Source: Desulfuromusa sp.
GTDB lineage: Bacteria > Desulfobacterota > Desulfuromonadia > Desulfuromonadales > Geopsychrobacteraceae
Length of the DNA stretch: 9,427 nucleotides
Reading direction: 5' to 3'
NCBI GenBank assembly: GCA_030590745.1
Contig: JAUVCS010000022.1
Location: forward strand, 1-9,427
Part shown: piece by piece, positions 1-5,156 of the stretch
How positions within the stretch are numbered: the first letter of the stretch is position 1
Layout: the number at the start of each line of letters is the position of its first letter
Translations under genes and position numbers: made by a program
The notes under the pieces: model-generated
Seen by the model: only the letters and a program-made list of their open reading frames with translations
Databases searched by the model: none
What the model was told of the DNA's origin: nothing

Positions 1-46
1 CCTGTCACGCCGTAGGTCGCGGGTTCAAGTCCCGTCAGCCCCGCCA
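1..46 (+). tRNA. tRNA-Asp (GTC), 3' part, cut by the window start
   Basis: Bases 1-46 are identical to bases 184-229 of the complete tRNA-Asp downstream. They run from the last base of the 5' anticodon stem to an encoded CCA end. The anticodon GTC is at 4-6 and a normal T-arm follows. The 5' half lies outside the window. Confidence 0.93.
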
Positions 47-70
47 TTTTAATATTTTTGATAAGTTCCA

Positions 71-146
71 GGGCGAATAGCTCAGCTGGGAGAGCGCCTG
101 CCTTACAAGCAGGATGTCGGGGGTTCGAGCCCCTCTTCGCCCACCA
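71..146 (+). tRNA. tRNA-Val (TAC), copy 1
   Basis: A full 76-nt cloverleaf. The acceptor strand GGGCGAA (71-77) pairs with TTCGCCC (136-142), followed by discriminator A and encoded CCA. The D-stem is GCTC/GAGC. The anticodon stem CCTGC/GCAGG (97-101/109-113) encloses anticodon TAC at 104-106. The T-stem is 119-123/131-135 with loop TTCGAGC. It decodes GUN valine codons, best GUA and GUG. It is identical to the copy at 251-326 and belongs to one tandem array. Confidence 0.97.
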
Positions 147-152
147 TTTTAT

Positions 153-229
153 GGGGCTGTAGTAGAGTTGGTTACAACAACGGCCTGTCACGCCGTAGGT
201 CGCGGGTTCAAGTCCCGTCAGCCCCGCCA
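153..229 (+). tRNA. tRNA-Asp (GTC), type 1 with unusual D-arm
   Basis: A full 77-nt tRNA. Acceptor strand 153-159 (GGGGCTG) pairs with 219-225, followed by discriminator G and encoded CCA. Anticodon stem 180-184/192-196 encloses GTC at 187-189. T-stem 202-206/214-218 has one G-U pair. The D-arm is odd: standard pairing of 162-165 with 175-178 leaves an A-A mismatch (A164/A176) and a flipped G-C at the loop end. The same bases could instead form GTTG/CAAC (167-170/175-178). Anticodon and T-arm support a real tRNA-Asp. The other Asp gene in the array (392-468) has a normal D-arm. Confidence 0.93.
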
Positions 230-250
230 TTTTAAAGTCTGATAGTTTCA

Positions 251-326
251 GGGCGAATAGCTCAGCTGGGAGAGCGCCTGCCTTACAAGCAGGATGTCGG
301 GGGTTCGAGCCCCTCTTCGCCCACCA
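251..326 (+). tRNA. tRNA-Val (TAC), copy 2
   Basis: Base-for-base identical to the tRNA-Val at 71-146, with anticodon TAC at 284-286 and encoded CCA at 324-326. It is preceded by a 21-nt spacer related to, but shorter than, the 24-nt spacer before copy 1. This indicates tandem duplication of an Asp-Val unit. Confidence 0.97.
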
Positions 327-334
327 ATATTATT

Positions 335-391
335 GGGAAAGTAGCTCAGTTGGTTAGAGTGCTTTCTCTACAGTAAAAAAAAGTTCAAGAA
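335..391 (+). pseudogene. decayed tRNA remnant (5' half plus trace of T-loop)
   Basis: The segment opens like a tRNA, with acceptor-like GGGAAAG (335-341) and an intact D-arm GCTC...GAGT. Bases 341-362 match bases 398-419 of the following tRNA-Asp exactly. After that the cloverleaf fails: no 5-bp anticodon stem can be formed, a run of A replaces the variable region, and only TTCAAG (384-389) recalls a T-loop. No strand complementary to the acceptor and no CCA end are present. It is about 57 nt long instead of 77. I read it as a broken tRNA gene. Its original identity cannot be told, although the D-arm is closest to the Asp gene next to it. Confidence 0.75.
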
Positions 392-468
<77 letters not shown>

Positions 469-475
469 TAAAAGA

Positions 476-510
476 AAAGGTTCCTGCTGTTTAAGTGGGA
501 GCCTTTTTTT
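476..510 (+). terminator. intrinsic terminator of the tRNA array, possibly bidirectional
   Basis: A 9-bp stem with one G-U pair (476-484 with 498-506) has a 13-nt loop and runs into seven T residues (504-510). It sits 7 nt after the last tRNA. On the other strand the stem is followed by CTTTT-rich sequence, so it may also stop thiamine-operon transcripts arriving from thiE. Bases 511-564 hold no gene. Confidence 0.85.
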
Positions 511-564
511 ATTTCAAATTCAATGAAGATCATTCAGTTCTGAAATAATGGAAGAGTTCCCGTA

Positions 565-1188
565 TTAGAAACTTGCGGTGATCTGCTGGTATGCTTGAAT
601 CGGCTCCGGGGAAGAGAGGAGGGCAGAAATTATGGCAACACCATGTACTCCCGTTTGCAGGGTCTCCCTAGTATTGTTTGCTTTGACGCCTCCGAGGGCA
701 TAGACAGGAATGTTGCAAGTTTTACAAATAGTCTGCAAGGATTCTATTCCAAGTGGAACCCCAAATTGTGCTTTAGAGGGGGTAAAAAAAACCGGGCCGC
801 AGGTGATAAAATCAGCACCTTGCCGCTGTGCCGATTCTGCTTCTACTGCCGAGTGGGTGGACGCTCCGATCAGAGCGTTAGAGCCGAGTATCTGGCGGGC
901 AATTTTTACTGGCAGGGAATGTCCACCCAGATGAACTCCATCTGCGCCGATTGCCTGAGCCAGGTCGATTCTATCGTTGATCAGCAAGAGAGAGTTGTAT
1001 TTGTGGGTCAGAGAACGAAGTTCCATTGCCAGAGGATAGAGTTCCGCAGCCGAAAGATCCTTTTCCCGTAGCTGAATCATTCGCACCCCTGTTTGTAGCA
1101 GTTTTTCAACAACCTGCAGCAGTTGATGCCCTTTTTGAATCTGATGGCGGTCAGTTATCAAATAAATTTTTGGTAGTGATTCAATCAT
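565..1188 (-). CDS. thiE: thiamine-phosphate synthase (ThiE/TenI family)
   Basis: Expected role: joins hydroxymethylpyrimidine diphosphate to thiazole phosphate to give thiamine phosphate, in the cytoplasm. The 207-residue length fits the family TIM barrel. Visible motifs are QLREK (39-43, pyrophosphate/pyrimidine pocket), N71-D72, GVHLG (84-88), S110 and H112, T-P-S-K (136-139, diphosphate loop), A-L-G-G (164-167) and IIS (186-188). Odd: the usual GQED that follows GVHL is G-G-H-S here, so the second Mg2+-binding aspartate (Asp112 of B. subtilis ThiE) becomes S91. A TenI-like thiazole tautomerase role is therefore an alternative, although the T-x-S-K loop favours ThiE. It is last in the thiamine operon and overlaps the thiH stop by 8 bases. 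Confidence 0.87.
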   Translation of the reverse strand: MIESLPKIYLITDRHQIQKGHQLLQVVEKLLQTGVRMIQLREKDLSAAELYPLAMELRSLTHKYNSLLLINDRIDLAQAIGADGVHLGGHSLPVKIARQILGSNALIGASTHSAVEAESAQRQGADFITCGPVFFTPSKAQFGVPLGIESLQTICKTCNIPVYALGGVKANNTRETLQTGVHGVAIISALLSSPEPIQAYQQITASF

Positions 1189-2311
1189 TTGCAGCTTTAT
1201 TCAGAAATGCACCATCCCAATCCTTCCAGACGGCTTCATAACCCCGCGACTTGAGTAAACTCTCAACCTCGGCCGGTGAGCGCTCATCACTGATGCTGAA
1301 CTGCTCAGCATCCTTATCCTCTTCACCGTAACCTCCCGGTGCCGTACAGGAACCGGCACTCATCTGAGTAATCCCAAGTGGTAGCAGGTTGTCACGTAAT
1401 TCGGCATTTTCGCGAGTAGAGAGAACCAGCCCGGCATCGGGGATCAACAGGCGCATGGCACAGATAAATTGGGTTAACTGCCGATCATCAACAATTGTGT
1501 TCGGTTGAAAACCGCCATCTGCCGGGCAAATCCGGGGAAAAGAGAGAGTTACTTGAGTACGCCAGAACTTACGTGCCAGGTAGAGGGCATGAAGCCCACT
1601 GTAGAAGACATCACTTAAACTATTTCCCAGACCGAGTAATGAACCGACGCCAATTCTCCGCATTCCTGCCTGACCCGCCCTTTCCGGAGCCTCAAGGCGG
1701 TAGTTGTAGTCACTTTTGGGTCCATAAGGGTGCAGTTGCTGATAGAGCTCAGGGTCGTAAGTTTCCTGATAGAGAGTTAATCCGTCAACCCCGGCAGTCA
1801 CCATCCGTCGGTACCCATCAGTATCCATCGGGAACACCTCGATTGAGACAGAGCCACAGAACTCTTTGATGATTTTAACTGCCCCTTCAAGATATTCAAT
1901 GCCTGCTACCTTGGGTGCTTCACCGGTTAAGAGCAGCATATGGCGGAATCCCTGGCTGCGGAGAATTTTTGCTTCACGCTCAATCTCTATCATTGTCAAA
2001 GTTTTACGGAGGAATTTATTGTCAGCATTAAAGCCACAATATTTACAGCCATTAAAACATTCATTGGAAAGATAGAGAGGGGCATAGAGAAGAATGGTAC
2101 GACCGAAGCGCTGTCTGGTGATACGGTGGGCTCGTTCCGCCATCAGTTCCAGTTGTTTGTCGGTGATATTGGGGGAGAGCAGGGCGGAAAAATCTTCAAT
2201 ATTCAACCGTTGTTGCTGCAATGCCCGATCAATCTGTTGCGATGTCGTAGTCGTGATCCGTTGTATAATTTCATTTTGTGGGTAGAGTTGCAGCTGTTGT
2301 TGGAAACTCAT
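1181..2311 (-). CDS. thiH: 2-iminoacetate synthase ThiH (radical SAM tyrosine lyase)
   Basis: Splits tyrosine into p-cresol and dehydroglycine (2-iminoacetate), the glycine-derived unit of the thiazole ring in anaerobic and facultative bacteria. The radical SAM cluster motif C-x3-C-x2-C is C85, C89 and C92, followed by GF, and sits in a stretch beginning LYAPLYLSNEC. The 376-residue length matches E. coli ThiH (377). The C-terminal half carries the expected SFPRICPADGG and STRENAELRD-type segments. The start is clear: AGGA lies just upstream, and the ATG shares one base with the thiG stop (TGATG), implying translational coupling. Using ThiH rather than the oxygen-dependent glycine oxidase ThiO fits an anaerobe. 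Confidence 0.97.
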   Translation of the reverse strand: MSFQQQLQLYPQNEIIQRITTTTSQQIDRALQQQRLNIEDFSALLSPNITDKQLELMAERAHRITRQRFGRTILLYAPLYLSNECFNGCKYCGFNADNKFLRKTLTMIEIEREAKILRSQGFRHMLLLTGEAPKVAGIEYLEGAVKIIKEFCGSVSIEVFPMDTDGYRRMVTAGVDGLTLYQETYDPELYQQLHPYGPKSDYNYRLEAPERAGQAGMRRIGVGSLLGLGNSLSDVFYSGLHALYLARKFWRTQVTLSFPRICPADGGFQPNTIVDDRQLTQFICAMRLLIPDAGLVLSTRENAELRDNLLPLGITQMSAGSCTAPGGYGEEDKDAEQFSISDERSPAEVESLLKSRGYEAVWKDWDGAFLNKAAND

Positions 2312-3084
2312 CAGTCATTCCTCAGAAAGCCGGTTAACGGGCTGGAGGCTTCAGCTTGAAGGCGTTGGCCGCCAAGCCCGGCCAGATAGGCTTCGCGCCC
2401 GGCTTCGACCCCTTTACGAAAAGCTTGAGCCATCAATGCCGGATCTGTCGTATCCGCCAGGGCGGTATTGACCAGCACCGCATCAGCACCCATCTCCATT
2501 GCTTCTGCTGCATGAGAAGGGGCTCCGAGGCCAGCATCAACGATCACCGGAACATTCGCCTGCTCAATTATAATTGCGATGTGATCACGAGTGCGAAGCC
2601 CCCGGTTAGTGCCAATTGGCGCTCCTAGTGGCATGACGGTTGCGGTACCAACTTCTTCCAGGTGTCTGGCGAGAACCGGATCGGCAGGCATATATGGCAA
2701 CACGATAAAACCTTCTTTAACCAGTATCTCTGCGGCCTTGAGGGTCTCAATCGGGTCAGGTAGAAGATAGTATGGATCAGGAGTCACTTCCAGTTTAACC
2801 CACGGTTCGCAACCTGCGGCACGAGCCAGACGGGCCAGGCGGACAGCCTCTTCCGCATCCCGTGCACCACTGGTATTGGGGAGCAATAAGTAACGATCCA
2901 AATTGATATGGGAGAGGAGTGAATCTTCAGGGTTGTCAATATCGACACGACGAAGCGCAACGGTGACAATTTCACAAGCTGAGTTTTCCATCGCTGTGAC
3001 CATTGCCTGGTTTGAAGAAAATTTACCGGTGCCGACCAGTAACCGTGAATTGAATTTACGTCCGGCGATTATCAAGTGATCCAT
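2311..3084 (-). CDS. thiG: thiazole synthase ThiG
   Basis: Condenses deoxyxylulose 5-phosphate, dehydroglycine and the sulfur of ThiS thiocarboxylate into the thiazole phosphate moiety. This is a 257-residue TIM barrel of normal length. The Schiff-base lysine is K97 in WVKLEV, with E99 beside it and D183 in IVDAGLG as the other expected catalytic acid. The phosphate-binding stretches PLGAPIGTN (152-160) and VLVNTALA are intact. An AGGA ribosome site precedes the ATG by about 8 bases. It starts 24 bases after thiS and overlaps thiH by one base, so its partners are its immediate neighbours. Confidence 0.97.
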   Translation of the reverse strand: MDHLIIAGRKFNSRLLVGTGKFSSNQAMVTAMENSACEIVTVALRRVDIDNPEDSLLSHINLDRYLLLPNTSGARDAEEAVRLARLARAAGCEPWVKLEVTPDPYYLLPDPIETLKAAEILVKEGFIVLPYMPADPVLARHLEEVGTATVMPLGAPIGTNRGLRTRDHIAIIIEQANVPVIVDAGLGAPSHAAEAMEMGADAVLVNTALADTTDPALMAQAFRKGVEAGREAYLAGLGGQRLQAEASSPLTGFLRND

Positions 3085-3108
3085 AATAAATCCTGTCTTT
3101 TTGTGTAC

Positions 3109-3309
3109 TTAACCACCACCGACAAACTGAACCAGCTCGATGATGTCTCCGCTTTTGAGTTCTGTGTCGTGGTGAACAGCTGGTGGAAGGATAGTGCGGT
3201 TTATTTCAACGACAACCTGATCAGATTGCAACTTTAACCGTTGTAGCAACTGCTGAACTGTCAGTTGCTCCCGGAACTCTTTTGTTTCCCCATTAATCGT
3301 TATTTTCAT
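3109..3309 (-). CDS. thiS: sulfur carrier protein ThiS
   Basis: A 66-residue beta-grasp (ubiquitin-like) protein ending in Gly-Gly-Gly (64-66). The terminal Gly-Gly is adenylated by ThiF and converted to a thiocarboxylate, which donates sulfur to ThiG. The opening MKITINGE and the SGDIIELVQFVGGG ending are typical. It lies 6 bases after the thiF stop with only a poor ribosome site (GAATGA), so it is probably translated by coupling to thiF. It is distinct from the ThiS-like domain fused to ThiF, which lacks the Gly-Gly tail. Confidence 0.96.
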   Translation of the reverse strand: MKITINGETKEFREQLTVQQLLQRLKLQSDQVVVEINRTILPPAVHHDTELKSGDIIELVQFVGGG

Positions 3310-3315
3310 AGTATT

Positions 3316-4122
3316 TCATTCTGCACGGTTATTTAACAGAAGTTGTAGTACTGTATTGGCCTGGTGGTGTGCTGCAATCCCAACCCGGGGAGCCATCAAT
3401 CCGCGACCCGGTTCGGCGGCACTGATACCATCGCCACAAAGATAGAACCGTTCTGATATCCTGGTGGTTTGAATTGTATTGGATGGTTCATATCCGGCAA
3501 TTCCCGACGCTGCTACCAAAAATTTATCGGGGAAGTTGGACAAAAAACAGTTTGTCAACATGGCTTTCTGATCAGCTTTGTCAAATGCTTCAACTAGAAT
3601 ATCAACCTCACCAAAAAACTCTCCGATATTTTCTGGCACCACTTTCTGGTTGAAAATATTAATTTTACTATTTGGGTTTATCCGCTGTAAGTTCTCTTTT
3701 AATGCCAGCACCTTGGGCATGCCGATTTGATCAAAAAAATACTGCTGTCGATTCAGATTTGATGGTTCTACAACATCGAAATCGACAATATTCAGTTGTC
3801 CGATACCAATCCGTACCAAGGCGATAGCAACGTGAGAGCCAAGCCCCCCGGCTCCGGCAATTCCAACCTTGCCCTGTTTGATCTTCTGCTGCACACCCGG
3901 CGTGTGTCGTGCCATCATCAGACTCTCCAGCTCTTCTGCTGAAGGGCATTCACCGCGCCGGATCATAACGATATGATCACCAGGATTCAGCACTTGATCA
4001 GTACTGGCTGGATAGCCGTTGATAATCAGTAAATCTGCATTTGCCTGATAGGTATTACGCAGTTCATACAGGGACAGATGATTATCGACTTCCAGTTGCT
4101 TTTCATTGAGATAAATCTGCAT
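3316..4122 (-). CDS. thiF: ThiS adenylyltransferase ThiF, family 2, with N-terminal ThiS-like domain
   Basis: An E1-like enzyme that activates the C-terminus of ThiS with ATP. Two parts are visible. Residues 1-57 are a ThiS-like beta-grasp domain without a Gly-Gly end. Residues 80-268 are the ThiF/MoeB fold with the nucleotide loop GAGGLGS (90-96), D114 and D116 at the end of the next strand, and N124-R125 in the ATP-binding segment. There are no CxxC pairs, so the structural zinc of E. coli ThiF is missing. The only cysteines are C59, C192 and C229. This architecture is known in clostridia and deltaproteobacteria. The start fits the beginning of the ThiS-like domain, but the ribosome site (GCGGA) is weak and sits between the riboswitch terminator and the ATG. 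It is the first gene of the operon. Confidence 0.93.
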   Translation of the reverse strand: MQIYLNEKQLEVDNHLSLYELRNTYQANADLLIINGYPASTDQVLNPGDHIVMIRRGECPSAEELESLMMARHTPGVQQKIKQGKVGIAGAGGLGSHVAIALVRIGIGQLNIVDFDVVEPSNLNRQQYFFDQIGMPKVLALKENLQRINPNSKINIFNQKVVPENIGEFFGEVDILVEAFDKADQKAMLTNCFLSNFPDKFLVAASGIAGYEPSNTIQTTRISERFYLCGDGISAAEPGRGLMAPRVGIAAHHQANTVLQLLLNNRAE

Positions 4123-4133
4123 AATATCCGCAC

Positions 4134-4159
4134 AAAAAAACCGCCAAAAGGCGGTTTTT
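4134..4159 (-). terminator. riboswitch-controlled intrinsic terminator before thiF
   Basis: On the - strand, GC core CCGCC-TTTT-GGCGG (4150-4154 with 4141-4145) is flanked by five A/U pairs and followed by seven U residues (4140 to 4134). It sits 11 bases before the thiF start and 25 bases after the TPP aptamer, the position of a transcriptional expression platform. The 3' strand of aptamer helix P1 (GCGGT, plus-strand bases 4183-4187) can pair with ACCGC of the terminator's 5' arm (4151-4155), giving a possible 5-bp antiterminator when TPP is absent. Confidence 0.88.
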
Positions 4160-4184
4160 GACAGCTTATATTGCTATCTATGAC

Positions 4185-4272
4185 CGCTTCCCTACGCCGG
4201 TATCAACCGGATCAGGTTCCAAGGGTCGCTCCGGTTTATCCGGAACTCTCAGTGACTAAGACACCCCCAGCG
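4185..4272 (-). promoter_or_regulatory. TPP riboswitch (THI element)
   Basis: The - strand carries the conserved THI box parts in order: GGGGGTG, CTGAGAG, ACCCTT-GAACCTGATC, and CCGGTTGATACCGGCG followed by TAGGGAAG. Closing helix P1 can be drawn as CGCT (4272-4269) with AGCG (4188-4185). An additional small hairpin, TCCGG/CCGGA (4244-4240/4234-4230), sits between CTGAGA and ACCC. Its place in front of the thiamine operon and just before a terminator supports repression by thiamine pyrophosphate at the level of transcription. Confidence 0.97.
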
Positions 4273-4289
4273 TGTTGTTTGTTTTAATG

Positions 4290-4319
4290 AAATTAGCAGC
4301 CTGAGAATACCAAAGTCAA
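4290..4319 (-). promoter_or_regulatory. candidate sigma-70 promoter of the thiamine operon
   Basis: On the - strand, TTGACT (4319-4314) and TAATTT (4295-4290) are 18 bases apart, with TG one base before the -10 box (extended -10). The predicted start falls near 4283, about 10 bases before the riboswitch begins, which is the expected geometry for a TPP leader. Confidence 0.7.
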
Positions 4320-4348
4320 CCGGTAAGAGAAAACCCTTGCTGTTTGGG

Positions 4349-4377
4349 TTGATCTTTTTCTCTCCTTTGCATAGGAT
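4349..4377 (+). promoter_or_regulatory. weak candidate promoter for the 4495-5133 gene pair
   Basis: TTGATC (4349-4354) and TAGGAT (4372-4377) are separated by 17 bases. A start near 4384 would place the whole inverted repeat 4395-4478 in the 5' leader. Each box matches the consensus only partly. Confidence 0.35.
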
Positions 4378-4394
4378 GCCGCTCCAGAGAGTCG

Positions 4395-4478
4395 CTTTAA
4401 ACCTGATTAGTGAATGAGCGGTGGAATTCAAGCACTTGTGCTATTAACAGTCGAACCATTCACTGATTCAGGTTAAAG
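4395..4478. repeat. 84-nt long imperfect inverted repeat (large hairpin or cruciform)
   Basis: Arms 4395-4416 and 4457-4478 pair over 21 positions, with one G-U, one bulged A (4399) and one bulged T (4467 or 4468). The 40-nt loop contains a further small palindrome, AGCAC-TT-GTGCT (4431-4442). The 3' arm ends directly before the ribosome site AGGGAG (4482-4487) of the gene at 4495. No run of T follows, so it is not a simple terminator. It may be a structured mRNA leader, a protein-binding site or a miniature mobile element; the sequence alone does not decide. Apart from this structure, the 4320-4494 gap shows only the two candidate promoters and no gene. Confidence 0.8.
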
Positions 4479-4494
4479 AAAAGGGAGAGTTATT

Positions 4495-4815
4495 ATGTCA
4501 ATTTCGGGCCGCTACCGGCAGCTTCTGGAACGTATCGATCAAGAATCAGATCATCTTTACGAGATCCTCCCTGAGAGTACGGTCAACGCATTGCGATTGG
4601 TTGATCTTGCTGCGGAAGAATTACAGGATTTAATCGATTCAGTGGGGGAGATCCCGCAATTTCAGTTAGAATCAAAACTTTCACCGGTACTGCTAAATGC
4701 CCATGGTTATCTGGATCGCGCTCGGGTGATGCTGGAGAAAGATAAGCATCAACGGGCTGTCGATATTGTCTGGGAATTGGAGCAGGGGATTTATCGACTA
4801 TTGAATGATCTGTAA
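4495..4815 (+). CDS. conserved-looking hypothetical protein, small and all-helical
   Basis: I do not recognise this 106-residue protein. It has no signal peptide, membrane segment or cysteine. The sequence is acidic and rich in Glu, Leu and Asp, with periodic hydrophobics suggesting three or four amphipathic helices (about 5-25, 29-50, 57-82 and 85-104). This suggests a small cytoplasmic helical-bundle or protein-binding domain. It is likely a real gene: it has a strong ribosome site (AAGGGAGAG, 6-14 bases before the ATG), codon use like its neighbours and a well-marked downstream partner 21 bases away. The leader contains the long inverted repeat at 4395-4478. Confidence 0.8.
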   Translation: MSISGRYRQLLERIDQESDHLYEILPESTVNALRLVDLAAEELQDLIDSVGEIPQFQLESKLSPVLLNAHGYLDRARVMLEKDKHQRAVDIVWELEQGIYRLLNDL

Positions 4816-4836
4816 TAGTTATTTGGAGGTTGCATT

Positions 4837-5133
4837 ATGACTAAGAACCAGGAAATGAAGATTGAGATTCAGATAAATGACAATACCGCCTCGGGCCAGT
4901 ATATTAATTTAGCAGTGGTGAACCATAACGACAGTGAATTTGTGATCGATTGTATCTATGTCCAGCCGCAGGCTGCCAAAGCGCAGGTTCAGTCCCGTTT
5001 GATTACCTCCCCACGTCATGCAAAACGTCTGTTGCTGGCATTGCAGAACAATATTGAGCAGTATGAAAAAGAGTATGGGACTATTGATCTGATCGGGGTG
5101 GATAATCAGTTAAAATCTCAGCCGATCCATTAA
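4837..5133 (+). CDS. DUF3467 family protein
   Basis: A 98-residue soluble protein. The pattern GQYINLAVVNHNDSEFVIDC, then a P-containing turn, then SRLITSPRHAKRLLLALQNNIEQYEKEYG fits the uncharacterised DUF3467 family: a beta-rich half with an EF-x-x-D motif and a C-terminal helix beginning SP-x-HAKRLL. No catalytic residues are evident, and the family has no assigned function that I know of. A strong GGAGG ribosome site lies 7 bases before the ATG. It is probably co-transcribed with the helical protein upstream, with a 21-base gap. Assignment is by recognised pattern, not by a search. Confidence 0.82.
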   Translation: MTKNQEMKIEIQINDNTASGQYINLAVVNHNDSEFVIDCIYVQPQAAKAQVQSRLITSPRHAKRLLLALQNNIEQYEKEYGTIDLIGVDNQLKSQPIH

Positions 5134-5156
5134 TTTTTTTGTTTTTGGATCTTTTT
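5124..5156 (+). terminator. weak intrinsic terminator after the DUF3467 gene
   Basis: GATCCA (5124-5129) pairs with TGGATC (5146-5151) across a T-rich 16-nt loop, followed by TTTTT (5152-5156). It overlaps the end of the DUF3467 gene and meets the stop of the convergent DAHP synthase gene. The stem is only 6 bp. On the opposite strand no T run follows, so it would not stop transcripts of that gene. Confidence 0.45.

Noticed and set aside
511..564. Weak inverted repeats (ATTTCA/TGAAAT, AATGA/TCATT) between the tRNA terminator and thiE
   Set aside because: The arms are short and A/T-rich and no T run follows on either strand in a useful place. There is not enough here to call a second terminator.
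595..1071. A 158-codon open frame on the + strand
   Set aside because: It is antisense to thiE, which has all the main family motifs. Long antisense frames are common opposite real genes.
4326..4363. Imperfect hairpin AGAGA...AACCC / GGGTT...TCTCT followed by T-rich sequence
   Set aside because: The stem is interrupted by unpaired GATC, and no transcript is expected to end here because both neighbouring genes are transcribed away from it. It overlaps the candidate promoter boxes and is probably incidental.
4249..4431. A 60-codon open frame on the - strand upstream of thiF
   Set aside because: It covers the thiamine promoter and runs into the TPP riboswitch, has no ribosome site of note, and its protein resembles nothing. 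It is a chance frame.
4431..4442. Short palindrome AGCAC-TT-GTGCT as a separate operator
   Set aside because: It is only 5 bp per arm and lies in the loop of the longer inverted repeat, so I describe it as part of that structure.
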